From Bremerella sp. P1 (GTDB taxonomy: Bacteria; Planctomycetota; Planctomycetia; Pirellulales; Pirellulaceae), in assembly GCF_028748185.1 (NCBI RefSeq), contig NZ_CP118164.1, positions 1,488,001-1,552,000 of the forward strand: DNA of 64,000 bases, in the 5' to 3' direction. The position numbers were made by a program, and so were the translations under genes. Shown in pieces: positions 38,003-46,681 of the stretch. Below the pieces are notes generated by a model that was not told the DNA's origin, searched no databases, and was given only the letters and a program-made list of their open reading frames with translations. The number at the start of each line of letters is the position of its first letter. Within the stretch, counting starts at the first letter, position 1.

Positions 38003-39064
38003 CTACGGCAGGTCGACCGTCTTCAAGACAGCCGGTTGGCCTTCGGCCTTGGTGACGATGACCGCCGTGGTGTCGTTCAGCTTGTCCAACTGCACAACGC
38101 CTTCCCAGTCGATCGCCTCAAAGGTTTGACCGGCGGTGCCGCCACCTTTGACAGGCTCCGTCAGGCCTTCTTCGCGTTCGATGTCCTTGGTACTGACCTT
38201 CATCACACCGCGGGCACTGTTGGCCATCAGCAGGTACTGCTGACCGTCCTTTTCGTACACAACCATGTCCAGCGGCTTGTTGCGGTTACCCAGTTCGGCA
38301 ACGGTCGTTCCGCGGTAGGCCTGCTTCGCCTTAGCGATTTCGCCCAGCGGGAACTTCACCAGCGGCGTGCAGGTAAAGCCGGCCAGCAGATGCGGCTTGC
38401 CATCGATGGTGAAAGGAACGAATACCCGTGCGACGGCGTCGTCTTCATAACGACCATGGGCGGCGTGATAGATTTCGATTGGCATCGCACTGCCCTGCTC
38501 CTGGAACGGATAGGCAATCGAATGCACGGCGGCGGCTGCATCGCCCGTTACGCGACCAGTGACAATCACCTGGTTGTCGACGTAAGCGATGTCCGTGATC
38601 GATTCTTCACGACGATTGCCACGACGGCGACCTTCGCCCACGACCTTGTCTTCTGGAGCGTTCGCCAGCTCGGCCACGGCTCGTTTGACCTTGTCCAGGG
38701 CAACTTGTTCCAGCTTGTCACCGTTGACCTGCACGATCGCGGCCTTGCCGTTTTCGGTGACGGAAAGATAGATTACGCCGGTGTCAGGGCTCACGGCCAG
38801 ATCGGCCACTTCAATCCCATCGGGAATCGGCAGTTCCAATCTCTCAGGCGACTTGGTCGCCGACTTATCCAACTGAACGGCATAGACCGTGGCGGCCTTG
38901 GGATCGCCGATGATCAGCACATTATCGGGAGCGAACGAAAGCGGCCCGGCCGATTTCAAATTCACTTCGCCGGTTGAAAAACCCGGCAGATCGACGGCCA
39001 GAACCAAGCTGGCACACAGCATCCAACAACAACTAGCGGCAGCAACCAACGACAAGCGTCGCAT
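38003..39064 (-). CDS. secreted beta-propeller-like protein
   Basis: A 353-residue exported protein. The start at ATG 39064 is fixed by AGAGGAG six bases upstream and gives the signal peptide MRRLSLVAAASCCWMLCASL with cleavage near VLAVD. The mature part shows repeating 40-50-residue beta units, such as FAPDNVLIIGDPKAATVYAVQL, VADLAVSPDTGVIYLSV and ITDIAYVDNQVIVTGRV, which suggest a seven-blade propeller. A basic loop (GEGRRRGNRREES) interrupts it near residue 145. No enzymatic residues are evident; a binding role is possible. Confidence 0.62.
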   Translation of the reverse strand: MRRLSLVAAASCCWMLCASLVLAVDLPGFSTGEVNLKSAGPLSFAPDNVLIIGDPKAATVYAVQLDKSATKSPERLELPIPDGIEVADLAVSPDTGVIYLSVTENGKAAIVQVNGDKLEQVALDKVKRAVAELANAPEDKVVGEGRRRGNRREESITDIAYVDNQVIVTGRVTGDAAAAVHSIAYPFQEQGSAMPIEIYHAAHGRYEDDAVARVFVPFTIDGKPHLLAGFTCTPLVKFPLGEIAKAKQAYRGTTVAELGNRNKPLDMVVYEKDGQQYLLMANSARGVMKVSTKDIEREEGLTEPVKGGGTAGQTFEAIDWEGVVQLDKLNDTTAVIVTKAEGQPAVLKTVDLP

Positions 39065-39160
39065 GAGCATCTCCTCTTTGGGCAGACAGTGGGGGAAACG
39101 GATTAATCCGAACATCCGCGCAAGGTCTAGTTGAACGGTTTGGCAAGCGGGATGCAAGGA

Positions 39161-39188
39161 TATTTAGCCACAGAGGGCACAGAGGCTA
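39161..39188. repeat. fragment of the CCACAGAG repeat family
   Basis: TATTTAGCCACAGAG and CACAGAGGC match the left arm of the palindrome at 15161-15185; only this end is present here. Confidence 0.7.
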
Positions 39189-39195
39189 ACCCCAC

Positions 39196-39489
39196 TCACT
39201 CTTCCGCGTTGGAGAACGTCCCCACCAGTTCCCCCTGGGTGACCGTGAACGAGAGGTTGGCGTCTTCCATGCTGGCGGCCGGGACCAGTTGTTCGTCAAT
39301 TTGTTCCAGCAGGGCTCGGATGCCGGCTTCATCGGTCACCTTCGATGCGACGAGAAACAGGTTACCGGCAGCGGTGCCGTCGGCCAGGAAATGGAGGTCG
39401 ATCATGCCCATTTCTTCGCTGCCATCATCGTGCAGCAGGAAGCGTTCGGAACTCGACGTACGAAAGATGCGGATGAACTTGGCTTTCAT
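39196..39489 (-). CDS. hypothetical protein of 97 residues
   Basis: A small acidic soluble protein (MKAKFIRIFRTSSSERF...). It has a probable beta-alpha-beta pattern (MGMIDLHFLADGTAAGNLFLVAS; LLEQIDEQLVPA) and no motif I recognise. It follows the DUF4236 gene by 11 bases on the same strand, so the two are likely co-transcribed. Confidence 0.6.
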   Translation of the reverse strand: MKAKFIRIFRTSSSERFLLHDDGSEEMGMIDLHFLADGTAAGNLFLVASKVTDEAGIRALLEQIDEQLVPAASMEDANLSFTVTQGELVGTFSNAEE

Positions 39490-39500
39490 CGTGGGGGCCT

Positions 39501-39791
39501 TTACCAGAATGACTCTTTCTTCTTCAGTTTCTTCGCAGGCTTCTTTTTCGGGGTCTCTTCCGAGTCGTCTTCATCGCTGCCGAACCACTCGTTCCAGAGG
39601 CCCGACAGGGACTTGGTCGACTTGTAGTACCGTGCTCCGGTGCCTGGCACGCTTGCCGAAACATACTTCCGCCCGTTGGCACTGTACCCGGCACGCAGGC
39701 CTTTCACACCAAACGAGAACCCGACCCCAGACTTGCTGAGATTGATCCGTAAAGGACCGAATGTATACGACTTACGAAAGGAAAAACCCAT
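39501..39791 (-). CDS. DUF4236-domain protein
   Basis: A 96-residue protein from ATG 39791. The first half fits DUF4236 closely: MGFSFRKSYTFGPLRINLSKSGVGFSFG (by segment), GLRAGYSANGRKYVSASVPGTGARY. The second half is a lysine- and acid-rich tail (DEDDSEETPKKKPAKKLKKK). DUF4236 proteins are small, basic, of unknown function, and often sit at the N-terminus of membrane proteins. The start was moved inward from the longer frame because conservation begins at MGF. Confidence 0.82.
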   Translation of the reverse strand: MGFSFRKSYTFGPLRINLSKSGVGFSFGVKGLRAGYSANGRKYVSASVPGTGARYYKSTKSLSGLWNEWFGSDEDDSEETPKKKPAKKLKKKESFW

Positions 39792-39991
39792 GGCGAGTTC
39801 TCCGAAGACTACCAACCTGTTTGTGCCGAGTCAGCATAGCCCGATCGCTTGGCGGCCACAATCATTTTATCGCCAAGCTCGACAAACACCTCGTTGTGCA
39901 GGTTTTGACTCGCCCCGTGAAGCGCTATAATCGGCGGTACCTCACGGTGTGCGGTTTCACTAGCCTCCCTACCCTCAAAAGGAATCGGTAG

Positions 39992-41266
39992 ATGCCTCGT
40001 AACTTCGCCCTGCTTCTTTCCGTGCTGGCGGTCATCGTCATGACCCTGCCGCTGCAAGCTGACAACTGGCCTCGCTTCCGTGGACCTTCGCAGGCCGGGA
40101 TCGCCAGCGTCGACTCGGTTCCTACCGAGTGGAACGACACCGAAAACGTCATCTGGAAGACCGACCTGCCAGGCCCAGGTGCCTCGAGCCCGGTCGTCTT
40201 CAACAATCGCATCTACGTTACCTGCTACACCGGGTACGGCCTGAATGAAGAAGAGCCTGGCGACAAGGCCAACCTGAAGCGGAACTTGGTCTGCGTCGAT
40301 CGCGAGAGCGGCAAGATCGTCTGGAGCAAAGAGATCCCCGCCGATCCCGAGCACACCAAAGACTTCAGCGGGTTCGTGGCCCTGCACGGTTTTGCTTCCA
40401 GCACGCCGGTAGTCGACGAGACCGGCGTCTACGTTTACTACGGCACCACCGGGGCCGCCGCCTACGATCTCGACGGCACCCATCGCTGGACCCTCAGCCT
40501 GGGTGACAAGACCCATGGCTTCGGCACCGCCAACTCGCCGGTCCTTTACAAAGACCTGGTCATCCTCAACGCTGGTGTCGAAGGCAATGCGATTGTCGGC
40601 CTCAACAAAAAGACCGGCGAAGAAGTCTGGAAGCACGAAGGGGTTAACCGTTCGTGGAACACGCCTATCCTGGTCACCGCCGGCGGTCGCGATGAACTGA
40701 TCTACAGCGAAGAAGGCGCCGTCCGTTGCCTCGATCCCAACACCGGCGACGAGCTGTGGCACTCAAAGGGAATCGACGACTACATCTGCCCCAGCGTGAT
40801 CCCCGTCGGCGACGACATGGTAGTTGCCATGGGTGCCCGCAAGAACACGACTATTGCTATCCGCACCGGCGGCAGCGGCGACGTGACCGACAGCCACCTG
40901 GTATGGGAACTCGACAAAGGCTCGAACGTTTCGTCCCCCACCTTCCACGACGGCCACCTGTACTGGGTGAGCGAAAGTAAAGGGATCGCCTACTGTGCCG
41001 ACGCCAAGACCGGTGAAGTGGTCTACCAGGAACGCATGGAACCACGCCCGAAACTGATCTACGCCTCGCCTGTGGTGGCAGGTGGCAAGTTGTACTACGT
41101 CACCCGCGAAAACGGTACTTACGTGATCGAAGCCACTCCCGAGTACAAGCTGGTCACGATCAACAAGTTCGAAGAAGACGACTCGATCGCCAACGCCAGC
41201 CCTGCGATTGTCGACAACAAGATCTACCTTCGCACGAACAAGGCGTTGTACTGCATTGGGAAGTAA
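39992..41266 (+). CDS. secreted PQQ-type beta-propeller protein
   Basis: A 424-residue protein with a signal peptide (cleavage near LQADN). The mature protein opens WPRFRGPSQAGIA, a planctomycete PQQ-propeller hallmark, and continues with repeated blade motifs such as NVIWKTDLPGPGASSPVVFNNRIYV, RESGKIVWSKEIPAD and NTGDELWHSKGI, where W is the blade-closing residue. Catalytic residues of quinoprotein dehydrogenases are not apparent, so it may be a BamB-like scaffold or a dehydrogenase-like binding protein. A terminator follows 33 bases after the stop. Confidence 0.88.
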   Translation: MPRNFALLLSVLAVIVMTLPLQADNWPRFRGPSQAGIASVDSVPTEWNDTENVIWKTDLPGPGASSPVVFNNRIYVTCYTGYGLNEEEPGDKANLKRNLVCVDRESGKIVWSKEIPADPEHTKDFSGFVALHGFASSTPVVDETGVYVYYGTTGAAAYDLDGTHRWTLSLGDKTHGFGTANSPVLYKDLVILNAGVEGNAIVGLNKKTGEEVWKHEGVNRSWNTPILVTAGGRDELIYSEEGAVRCLDPNTGDELWHSKGIDDYICPSVIPVGDDMVVAMGARKNTTIAIRTGGSGDVTDSHLVWELDKGSNVSSPTFHDGHLYWVSESKGIAYCADAKTGEVVYQERMEPRPKLIYASPVVAGGKLYYVTRENGTYVIEATPEYKLVTINKFEEDDSIANASPAIVDNKIYLRTNKALYCIGK

Positions 41267-41299
41267 ACTCCCCGATATTATCCGCCGCTAACTTGATCG

Positions 41300-41339
41300 G
41301 ATGGCTATCGGGACCTTCGCCCGGTAGCCATCTTTTTTT
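41300..41339 (+). terminator. intrinsic terminator of the PQQ-propeller gene
   Basis: GATGGCTA (41300-41307) pairs with TAGCCATC (41325-41332), extended by CGGG/CCCG, and is followed by seven Ts. Confidence 0.92.
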
Positions 41340-41352
41340 AGGAGCCGCAATC

Positions 41353-41832
41353 ATGGACAAGCATGCCAGCCTCATAGCCAAGATCCAGGGCTTCCTAATC
41401 GCGATGGAGCAGATCAACGTCAAAACGAATCATGGCTACACCTTTAGTATCGATCCCATTTCGCCAAATCCCGATCCAGCGGTCTGCATTACCAACGCGT
41501 TGAATGATCAGTCGATCGAATTCACCGATTTAAAGCTGGAACATCTCGATCCCTGGCGACCAGCCGTGAAAAGTTGCCTATCCCGCTGGCTTCTGCAATT
41601 TCAAGAACCCGAGAATTGTGATCGTAGCCTTTGGAATCACGAACACCTGGTCGAGGTCGACCGGAAGCAGTTGCTTCAACCACCTCTGGAGTGGCTGAAT
41701 GCTCTTGTTGGCACGTGCGATGTGTATGAGTTCACGATGCATCCGGTCGACTTCTACGAATGCGACTGGAACGACTTCTTGATCCACTCCGCCGAATCGG
41801 CGTATTGGCTGCATCTGGGCGTTTCTGACTAG
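41353..41832 (+). CDS. hypothetical protein of 159 residues
   Basis: A soluble, acidic protein starting at ATG 41353, with AGGAG 8 bases upstream; the longer open frame would run through the terminator before it and is not credible. It is rich in aromatic residues (five or more Trp) and has DWNDFLIHSAESAYWLHLG at its end. The pattern suggests a SMI1/immunity-like or related small fold, but I do not recognise the family. No signal peptide. Confidence 0.6.
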   Translation: MDKHASLIAKIQGFLIAMEQINVKTNHGYTFSIDPISPNPDPAVCITNALNDQSIEFTDLKLEHLDPWRPAVKSCLSRWLLQFQEPENCDRSLWNHEHLVEVDRKQLLQPPLEWLNALVGTCDVYEFTMHPVDFYECDWNDFLIHSAESAYWLHLGVSD

Positions 41833-42050
41833 AGCCGTTTTCAAAGCCTCATCTCGGCCACCTCGAACACATCCGCCTGGTCGGCCTGCGCGGACATGGC
41901 ATTCTTTCGGTCGTAACATTCTCCGGAATCTATTGGTGGGCGTACCCATCCTTGCGGTAGACTGAATCCATGGAAATCGAGCTTCCTCAGGCACCTACGC
42001 TCATCCGACCTGGGATCGATTTCGCAGATTTCTCCGAAAGGAAACTCGCG

Positions 42051-42686
42051 ATGCGTGCCCTATCGATTCTTGCGATCTTGCTTGTCTGTCCCATCTTGGG
42101 CTGCGCTGGTTTCGAGCATCCCCTTTCTCCCTTGGATGAGGCTTCTTTTGACGACGAAGTTCACGGAACGTGGGTAATGGAATCGGAAGACGAGGAAGGG
42201 AATGTTCATCGCGCCTTCGTCCATATCGGCAAGGCAGCCAGCCTGGAACCGGATGACAACGATGCCAATTTTCGCACCGGTAACTGGCAAGATCGCAAGG
42301 CTCCCTATCCCTACAAGAACTTCACGCGGATCGTGTCGGTCAGTCACCAATCGGATGGCCATGTCAAATCGTCCAGTTGGCTGGCCTTTCCTACCAAGAT
42401 TGGCAAGCAGCGATTTGCCAGCGTACCCATGTTTGAGGAGGGAAAGATTGCTGGCTATTACTTTTGGTTTTACGAGCTGAAAGACGATCACCTCACGATC
42501 TGGACCGATACCGACGACGACAAAATCGAAAAGCTTCTGGAGTCCGGCATCCTGAAGCGAAAGAACTCGGCAATCACCAACGATACGGACTCGCTGCGGA
42601 AGCTGTTGGAGGCCAAAGGGGGAGAGATCTTCTTCACGGATGAGCCAAAATGCGTCCTACGGCGACTCGAAAGCAAAACAGAGTGA
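42051..42686 (+). CDS. hypothetical lipoprotein
   Basis: A 211-residue protein starting at ATG 42051, preceded by GAAAGGA. The signal peptide MRALSILAILLVCPILGC ends in a lipobox (Cys residue 18). The mature sequence begins with an acidic linker (DEASFDDEVHGTWVMESEDEEG) and carries GTWVMES and GYYFWFYELKDDHLTIWTD segments, the look of a small lipocalin-like beta barrel. Function unknown. Confidence 0.66.
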   Translation: MRALSILAILLVCPILGCAGFEHPLSPLDEASFDDEVHGTWVMESEDEEGNVHRAFVHIGKAASLEPDDNDANFRTGNWQDRKAPYPYKNFTRIVSVSHQSDGHVKSSSWLAFPTKIGKQRFASVPMFEEGKIAGYYFWFYELKDDHLTIWTDTDDDKIEKLLESGILKRKNSAITNDTDSLRKLLEAKGGEIFFTDEPKCVLRRLESKTE

Positions 42687-42752
42687 TGGAATCCTTCGCT
42701 AACGCCACACTGTCCTACTGAGGACATGAAGCAGCCGCGGTACGCTTGTGTG

Positions 42753-42774
42753 CCACTGCCGCCCCCGGCAGTGG
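42753..42774. repeat. hairpin of the TGTGCCACTG family
   Basis: CCACTGCCG (42753-42761) is the exact inverse of CGGCAGTGG (42766-42774). It sits about 66 bases past the lipoprotein gene stop, preceded by TGTG as in the copies at 43037 and 43124. Confidence 0.7.
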
Positions 42775-43020
42775 AAAGCTGGTACCCGGATTCCAACGCC
42801 AGGCATTCCAACGCAGGGCACCGCGCGACACTCAGGCCCGACAAAAAATTCTCAGATTAGCTCTTCAGAAGAGAACACTTGATCTCTAAATTGAAGAAAC
42901 ACCCTGCGAATCACTCTCGATTCCAGGACCCGGGCAACAACTCCCCAGGTACCACGCCAAGTCTTCTTGGGCGTGCCAATAGCTACCGACCCAATAACGG
43001 GCTAACGATTCAATCGTCAC

Positions 43021-43130
43021 CAATCCCAATCTCTGTGTGCCACTGGCCTCTGGCCAGTGCTATTGCATCGGGATTGGGTTGGATATTGTGTTCCCAATTC
43101 ACACTGGCCAGAGGCCAGTGGCACACCATC
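43021..43130. repeat. nested inverted-repeat element
   Basis: Two palindromes, CACTGGCCTCTGGCCAGTG (43041-43059) and CACTGGCCAGAGGCCAGTG (43102-43120), face each other with TGTGTGC outside the first and GCACACC outside the second. Short CCCAAT/ATTGGG inverse pairs are also present. The element ends 17 bases before the start of the 278-residue protein gene. Confidence 0.75.
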
Positions 43131-43146
43131 AACGCAACGATCTGTC

Positions 43147-43983
43147 ATGTCCCATCACCACGCACTACAACCGGAAACACAGGGAGCTGGCTCAACCGAG
43201 CACGCTCCCCAGGTTGCCGTGCGCGATGGCAACCGACTTCGGTGCCCCTGCTGTGGGGAAGTGTTGATGATCCTTGCGGATGACGAGTCGAGTGAGGAAC
43301 CCGCGTCATCGCCAAAGCCTCCGCCATTCAAAACGCCCCGCATGAGACCTTCCCCTTGGGAGGCCATCGCTCGGCGGCAAGACGCGCAGAAAGAAGCCGC
43401 GTGGGAGGCCTACTGCCAGGCCGAGAAGGCCCAGCGAGAGGCCCTGCATGCTCAGTTTCTGGAGTCAGACGACCCCGAGTTCTGCGCGGACTATCTGACG
43501 GAGCCGATCGATCCCGAAGTCGCAGGCTATGAATTCCCCGAGGAAGATCCACCGCAGCTACCCAGTCCGAAGAGGACCAGGCCGCCGCGTGCACGAGACT
43601 CGGAAACAAGTCGCAAGCAAAAAGCCCCTCGATACGATCTGCACCTGAAAGAGCCGTACACCTACCAAGAGAAACGCTACCTGGCATGGTCCTACTACCG
43701 ACTGAAGCTTCAGGACCTGGAACTTCAGGAGAAGATACACGTGAAGCAGGCCAAGATCGACCGCCTGCGACGCGAGCTGGGTGGTGTGCTGGAAACGCCT
43801 TTGTACGAACAGCACTTGCCAGAGGCGAACGTGCCGAAGGTACGGCCACGTGTCGAGGTGGTCGAGTTCGACCTCCTCTTCTGGCTGGACCAAGTAAGTC
43901 TCATCGATGAAGAGCGCGCCCCAGCCAACTTGGGCGTGGCCCCCGAGACCAACCCCGCTAACGAACGCGGGCCACCAGCATAA
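43147..43983 (+). CDS. hypothetical charged protein with a CxxC pair and coiled coil
   Basis: A 278-residue protein starting at ATG 43147; the longer frame would run through the repeat element. Near residue 33 there is RCPCCGE, half of a zinc knuckle. The middle is highly charged, with Glu/Ala-rich helices (KEAAWEAYCQAEKAQREALH). The region YQEKRYLAWSYYRLKLQDLELQEKIHVKQAKIDRLRREL (about residues 175-215; quoted by position) is a coiled coil. No family is known to me. It is flanked on both sides by unrelated repeat families, which may point to a mobile or recently acquired gene. Confidence 0.5.
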   Translation: MSHHHALQPETQGAGSTEHAPQVAVRDGNRLRCPCCGEVLMILADDESSEEPASSPKPPPFKTPRMRPSPWEAIARRQDAQKEAAWEAYCQAEKAQREALHAQFLESDDPEFCADYLTEPIDPEVAGYEFPEEDPPQLPSPKRTRPPRARDSETSRKQKAPRYDLHLKEPYTYQEKRYLAWSYYRLKLQDLELQEKIHVKQAKIDRLRRELGGVLETPLYEQHLPEANVPKVRPRVEVVEFDLLFWLDQVSLIDEERAPANLGVAPETNPANERGPPA

Positions 43984-43987
43984 TTTT

Positions 43988-44155
43988 GTCCCCTCTCCCT
44001 CGCAGAGAGATCGCTATGGTGAGGGTTTCCTGAGCAAACTTCACCCGACAACGGCGGACCGAGTTCCACGCCCATTGGAACCCCGTTCGCGCCTGTGCCT
44101 TCACCGCGCGAAATGCCCCCTCACCCTAACCCTCTCCCCGCAGGGGCGAGGGGAC
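43988..44155. repeat. paired REP element B (168 bp)
   Basis: It begins 4 bases after the stop of the preceding gene with GTCCCCTCTCCC and GGTGAGGGTTTCCTGAGC, and ends with the inverse unit CCCCCTCACCCTAACCCTC and GGCGAGGGGAC. Its interior matches element A at 20482-20655 in order and spacing (GAGTTC, GGAACC, TCGCGCC). Confidence 0.8.
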
Positions 44156-44190
44156 TGGAGCGCGGGTGCGTGGTCATAATCCGCCGGGTA

Positions 44191-44216
44191 GCACGCCGAG
44201 GCTTGTTTCGGCGTGC
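44191..44216. repeat. hairpin in the icd leader region
   Basis: GCACGCCGA (44191-44199) pairs with TCGGCGTGC (44208-44216) in front of the isocitrate dehydrogenase gene. It is about 187 bases before the start codon and could be regulatory or repeat debris. Confidence 0.4.
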
Positions 44217-44402
44217 GTTCGCCCTATGCGCGTCGTTGCACAACACCCTACAGAACTAGGCCCGACAACTGAGCCCATGTCCCGGCACTAGGTTTACCGC
44301 TGGCGGTTGGTCTGGTATTTTGGGCTCTTTAACGCAAGGTGTTCCAATCGCCTTAAATCGCTTATCGCAACAACGATATCCCTCAGCTGCCAGGAAAACC
44401 TC

Positions 44403-45503
44403 ATGGCCTACGAAGTCACTCTGATTACCGGCGACGGTACTGGTCCCGAATTGGCGGAAGCTGCCCGCAAGTGTGTTGACGCAACCGGCGTCGAAATCAA
44501 CTGGGACGTCCAGGAAGCCGGCGTCGACGTGATGGAGCGTGTCGGCACGCCGATCCCCGATTCGACCATCGAAAGCGTTCGCCGCACCAAGTGTGCCCTG
44601 AAAGCACCGATCACCACGCCTGTGGGTACCGGTTTCCGCAGCATCAACGTGTACCTGCGTCAGGAATTGGGTCTGTTTGCCTGTATCCGTCCTTGCAAGT
44701 GGTACCCAGGCGTTCGCAGCTACTTCAGCGAGTTGGGCGTCGATATCGTCATCGTGCGTGAAAACACCGAAGACCTTTACGCCGGTGTCGAATTCGAGAA
44801 GGGCAAGCCCGAAACGGCTCAGCTGATCGAGTTCATCAACGGCCTGCCATCCGATCGTAAGATCAAGACCGGCGCCGAAGAAACAGGCGTTTCGATCAAG
44901 CCAATCAGTGTCAGCGGTACCGAACGCATCGTTCGCTGTGCGTTTGACTACGCCCAGAAGAACGGCCGCAAGAAGGTCACCGCCGTTCACAAGGCGAACA
45001 TCATGAAGTACTCGGACGGCTTGTACCTGGCCACGGCCACGGAAGTCGCCAAGGACTACCCCGATATCGAATTCGAAGAACGCATCGTCGACAACATGTG
45101 CATGCAGCTGGTTCAAAAGCCAGAACTGTACGACGTGATCGTTCTGCCGAACCTGTACGGTGACATCCTCAGCGACCTGGGTGCCGGTATCGTCGGCGGC
45201 CTGGGTGTTGCCCCAGGTGCGAACATCGGTCCTGAAGGCGCCGTCTTCGAAGCGACCCACGGTTCGGCTCCGAAGTACAAGGGTCAGAATAAGGTCAACC
45301 CGACCGCTCTGATTCTGTCCGGCATGCTGATGCTTCAGCACATGGGCGAAATGGATGCTGCCAAGCGTCTGGAACAAGCCGTCGCCGACGTCATCGCCGA
45401 AGGCAAGGACGTCACCTACGACCTCAAGCCAAACCGCGACGACCCGACCGCGGTCGGTACGCAGGAAATGGCCGACGCCATTTGTGCCAAGCTGAAAGGC
45501 TAA
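44403..45503 (+). CDS. icd: isocitrate dehydrogenase, probably NADP-dependent
   Basis: A 366-residue beta-decarboxylating dehydrogenase that oxidises isocitrate to 2-oxoglutarate in the TCA cycle. Substrate-binding [19 protein letters not shown] corresponds to the Ser/Asn/Arg cluster in E. coli Icd, and [10 protein letters not shown] and [15 protein letters not shown] follow. The cofactor segment is [16 protein letters not shown], which keeps the Lys-Tyr pair associated with NADP use, whereas NAD-type enzymes have Asp-Ile there; the later Arg of the E. coli NADP set is not conserved. Start ATG 44403 has AGGA upstream. Its length is closer to short (NAD-type) members, so cofactor use is worth testing. 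A hairpin terminator follows. Confidence 0.92.
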   Translation: MAYEVTLITGDGTGPELAEAARKCVDATGVEINWDVQEAGVDVMERVGTPIPDSTIESVRRTKCALKAPITTPVGTGFRSINVYLRQELGLFACIRPCKWYPGVRSYFSELGVDIVIVRENTEDLYAGVEFEKGKPETAQLIEFINGLPSDRKIKTGAEETGVSIKPISVSGTERIVRCAFDYAQKNGRKKVTAVHKANIMKYSDGLYLATATEVAKDYPDIEFEERIVDNMCMQLVQKPELYDVIVLPNLYGDILSDLGAGIVGGLGVAPGANIGPEGAVFEATHGSAPKYKGQNKVNPTALILSGMLMLQHMGEMDAAKRLEQAVADVIAEGKDVTYDLKPNRDDPTAVGTQEMADAICAKLKG

Positions 45504-45530
45504 GCCAAGCGTCATCAATTGAGAAATGAT

Positions 45531-45570
45531 CGAAAGGGACAAGCCGTCAGGTTTCGTCCCTTTCGCTTTT
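45531..45570 (+). terminator. terminator-like hairpin after icd
   Basis: CGAAAGGGAC (45531-45540) pairs with GTCCCTTTCG (45556-45565), followed by CTTTT. It lies 27 bases after the icd stop and 29 bases before lpxK. Confidence 0.78.
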
Positions 45571-45598
45571 CAATACGCTACGCAAGCAGAACGAATCG

Positions 45599-46681
45599 AT
45601 GCTCACTGCCCGAGATTTCAAAGCCATTGTCAGCGGCCGCCAGAAGGGAATCGGCTCGTCGATGCTGCGTGGCCTGATGTGGGTGACCTCGCTGGTGTAC
45701 GGTATCGGTGTCGGCGTTCGCAATCGACAATACGACGCCAAAGTCAGACCAGGCGAAAAGGTCGGCGTGCCGGTGATCAGCGTCGGAAACCTGACCCTCG
45801 GCGGCACCGGCAAGACGCCAATGGTCGCCTGGCTCGCACGCTGGTTTCGTGAGCAGAACATCCGCGTTACGCTCATCAGCCGCGGCTATGGCGCCGAGCA
45901 AGGGGCTCAGAACGACGAGGCGAAGGAACTCGAACAGCTGCTGCCCGACGTTCCGCACCTGCAGAACCCCGATCGCGTGGCAGCCGCCCAGGTCGCTACC
46001 GAGGAACTCGCCGCCCAGGTTCTTTTGCTGGACGATGCGTTTCAACATCGGCGGATCGCCCGGGATCTCGATATCGTCCTGATCGACGCCACCGAGCCGT
46101 TCGGCTACGACTACCTGTTCCCCCGCGGCACTCTGCGAGAACCCGTCCAAAGCCTGGGCCGGGCAGACGTGATCGTGCTGACCCGCGGTGACATGGTGAG
46201 CGACCAGGAGCGAGCCGCCATTTGGGAACGCGTCGCCAAACTGGAAGACGATGCCGTCCTGGTCGAGATGCGTCATCAGCCGAGCCGCCTGATCAACTTC
46301 AGCGGGCAGTCCGAGCCAATCGAACACCTTAAAGGAAAGAAGGTCCTGGCATTTTGCGGGATCGGTAATCCAAGTGGTTTCCGTCATACGCTGACCGATG
46401 CCGAGATCGAAGTGGTCGAGCTACGCGAGTTCGACGACCACCACGATTACCAGCGCGAAGACATCCACAGCCTGGAGCACTGGACCACCGAGCACGACGA
46501 CGTCGAGGCGGTCCTCTGCACGCACAAGGACCTCGTAAAGATCGGTCTCGATCGCTTCATGGACAAGCCGCTCTGGGCCCTGACCATCGAAGCGAAGATT
46601 ATCGACGGCCAGGCAGAACTGGAAGAACGCCTGCGGGAACTGGTCGAGCAAATCCCGGAAGATCCCTACGCCGATTACTGA
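45599..46681 (+). CDS. lpxK: tetraacyldisaccharide 4'-kinase
   Basis: A 360-residue inner-membrane-associated kinase that phosphorylates the 4' position of the lipid A precursor disaccharide. The Walker A-like segment VISVGNLTLGGTGKTP is at about residues 60-75, and the LpxK hallmark DDAFQHRRIARDLDIVLIDAT near 142-162 follows. The N-terminal hydrophobic segment (GLMWVTSLVYGIGVGVRN) anchors it to the membrane. Its presence indicates lipid A synthesis and an outer membrane with LPS. It converges with the histidine phosphatase gene (7-base overlap). Confidence 0.93.
   Translation: MLTARDFKAIVSGRQKGIGSSMLRGLMWVTSLVYGIGVGVRNRQYDAKVRPGEKVGVPVISVGNLTLGGTGKTPMVAWLARWFREQNIRVTLISRGYGAEQGAQNDEAKELEQLLPDVPHLQNPDRVAAAQVATEELAAQVLLLDDAFQHRRIARDLDIVLIDATEPFGYDYLFPRGTLREPVQSLGRADVIVLTRGDMVSDQERAAIWERVAKLEDDAVLVEMRHQPSRLINFSGQSEPIEHLKGKKVLAFCGIGNPSGFRHTLTDAEIEVVELREFDDHHDYQREDIHSLEHWTTEHDDVEAVLCTHKDLVKIGLDRFMDKPLWALTIEAKIIDGQAELEERLRELVEQIPEDPYADY

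Larger units (their letters stand above)
42687..43146. other. 460-base intergenic region with two palindromic repeats
   Basis: It holds the hairpin at 42753-42774 and the nested inverted element at 43021-43130, both of the TGTGCCACTGGC repeat type. I find no other gene-like content; 42840-42880 is AT-rich and could carry a promoter. Confidence 0.5.

Noticed and set aside
44256-45542. 428-residue minus-strand open frame
   Set aside because: It is antisense to icd and has no family motif.
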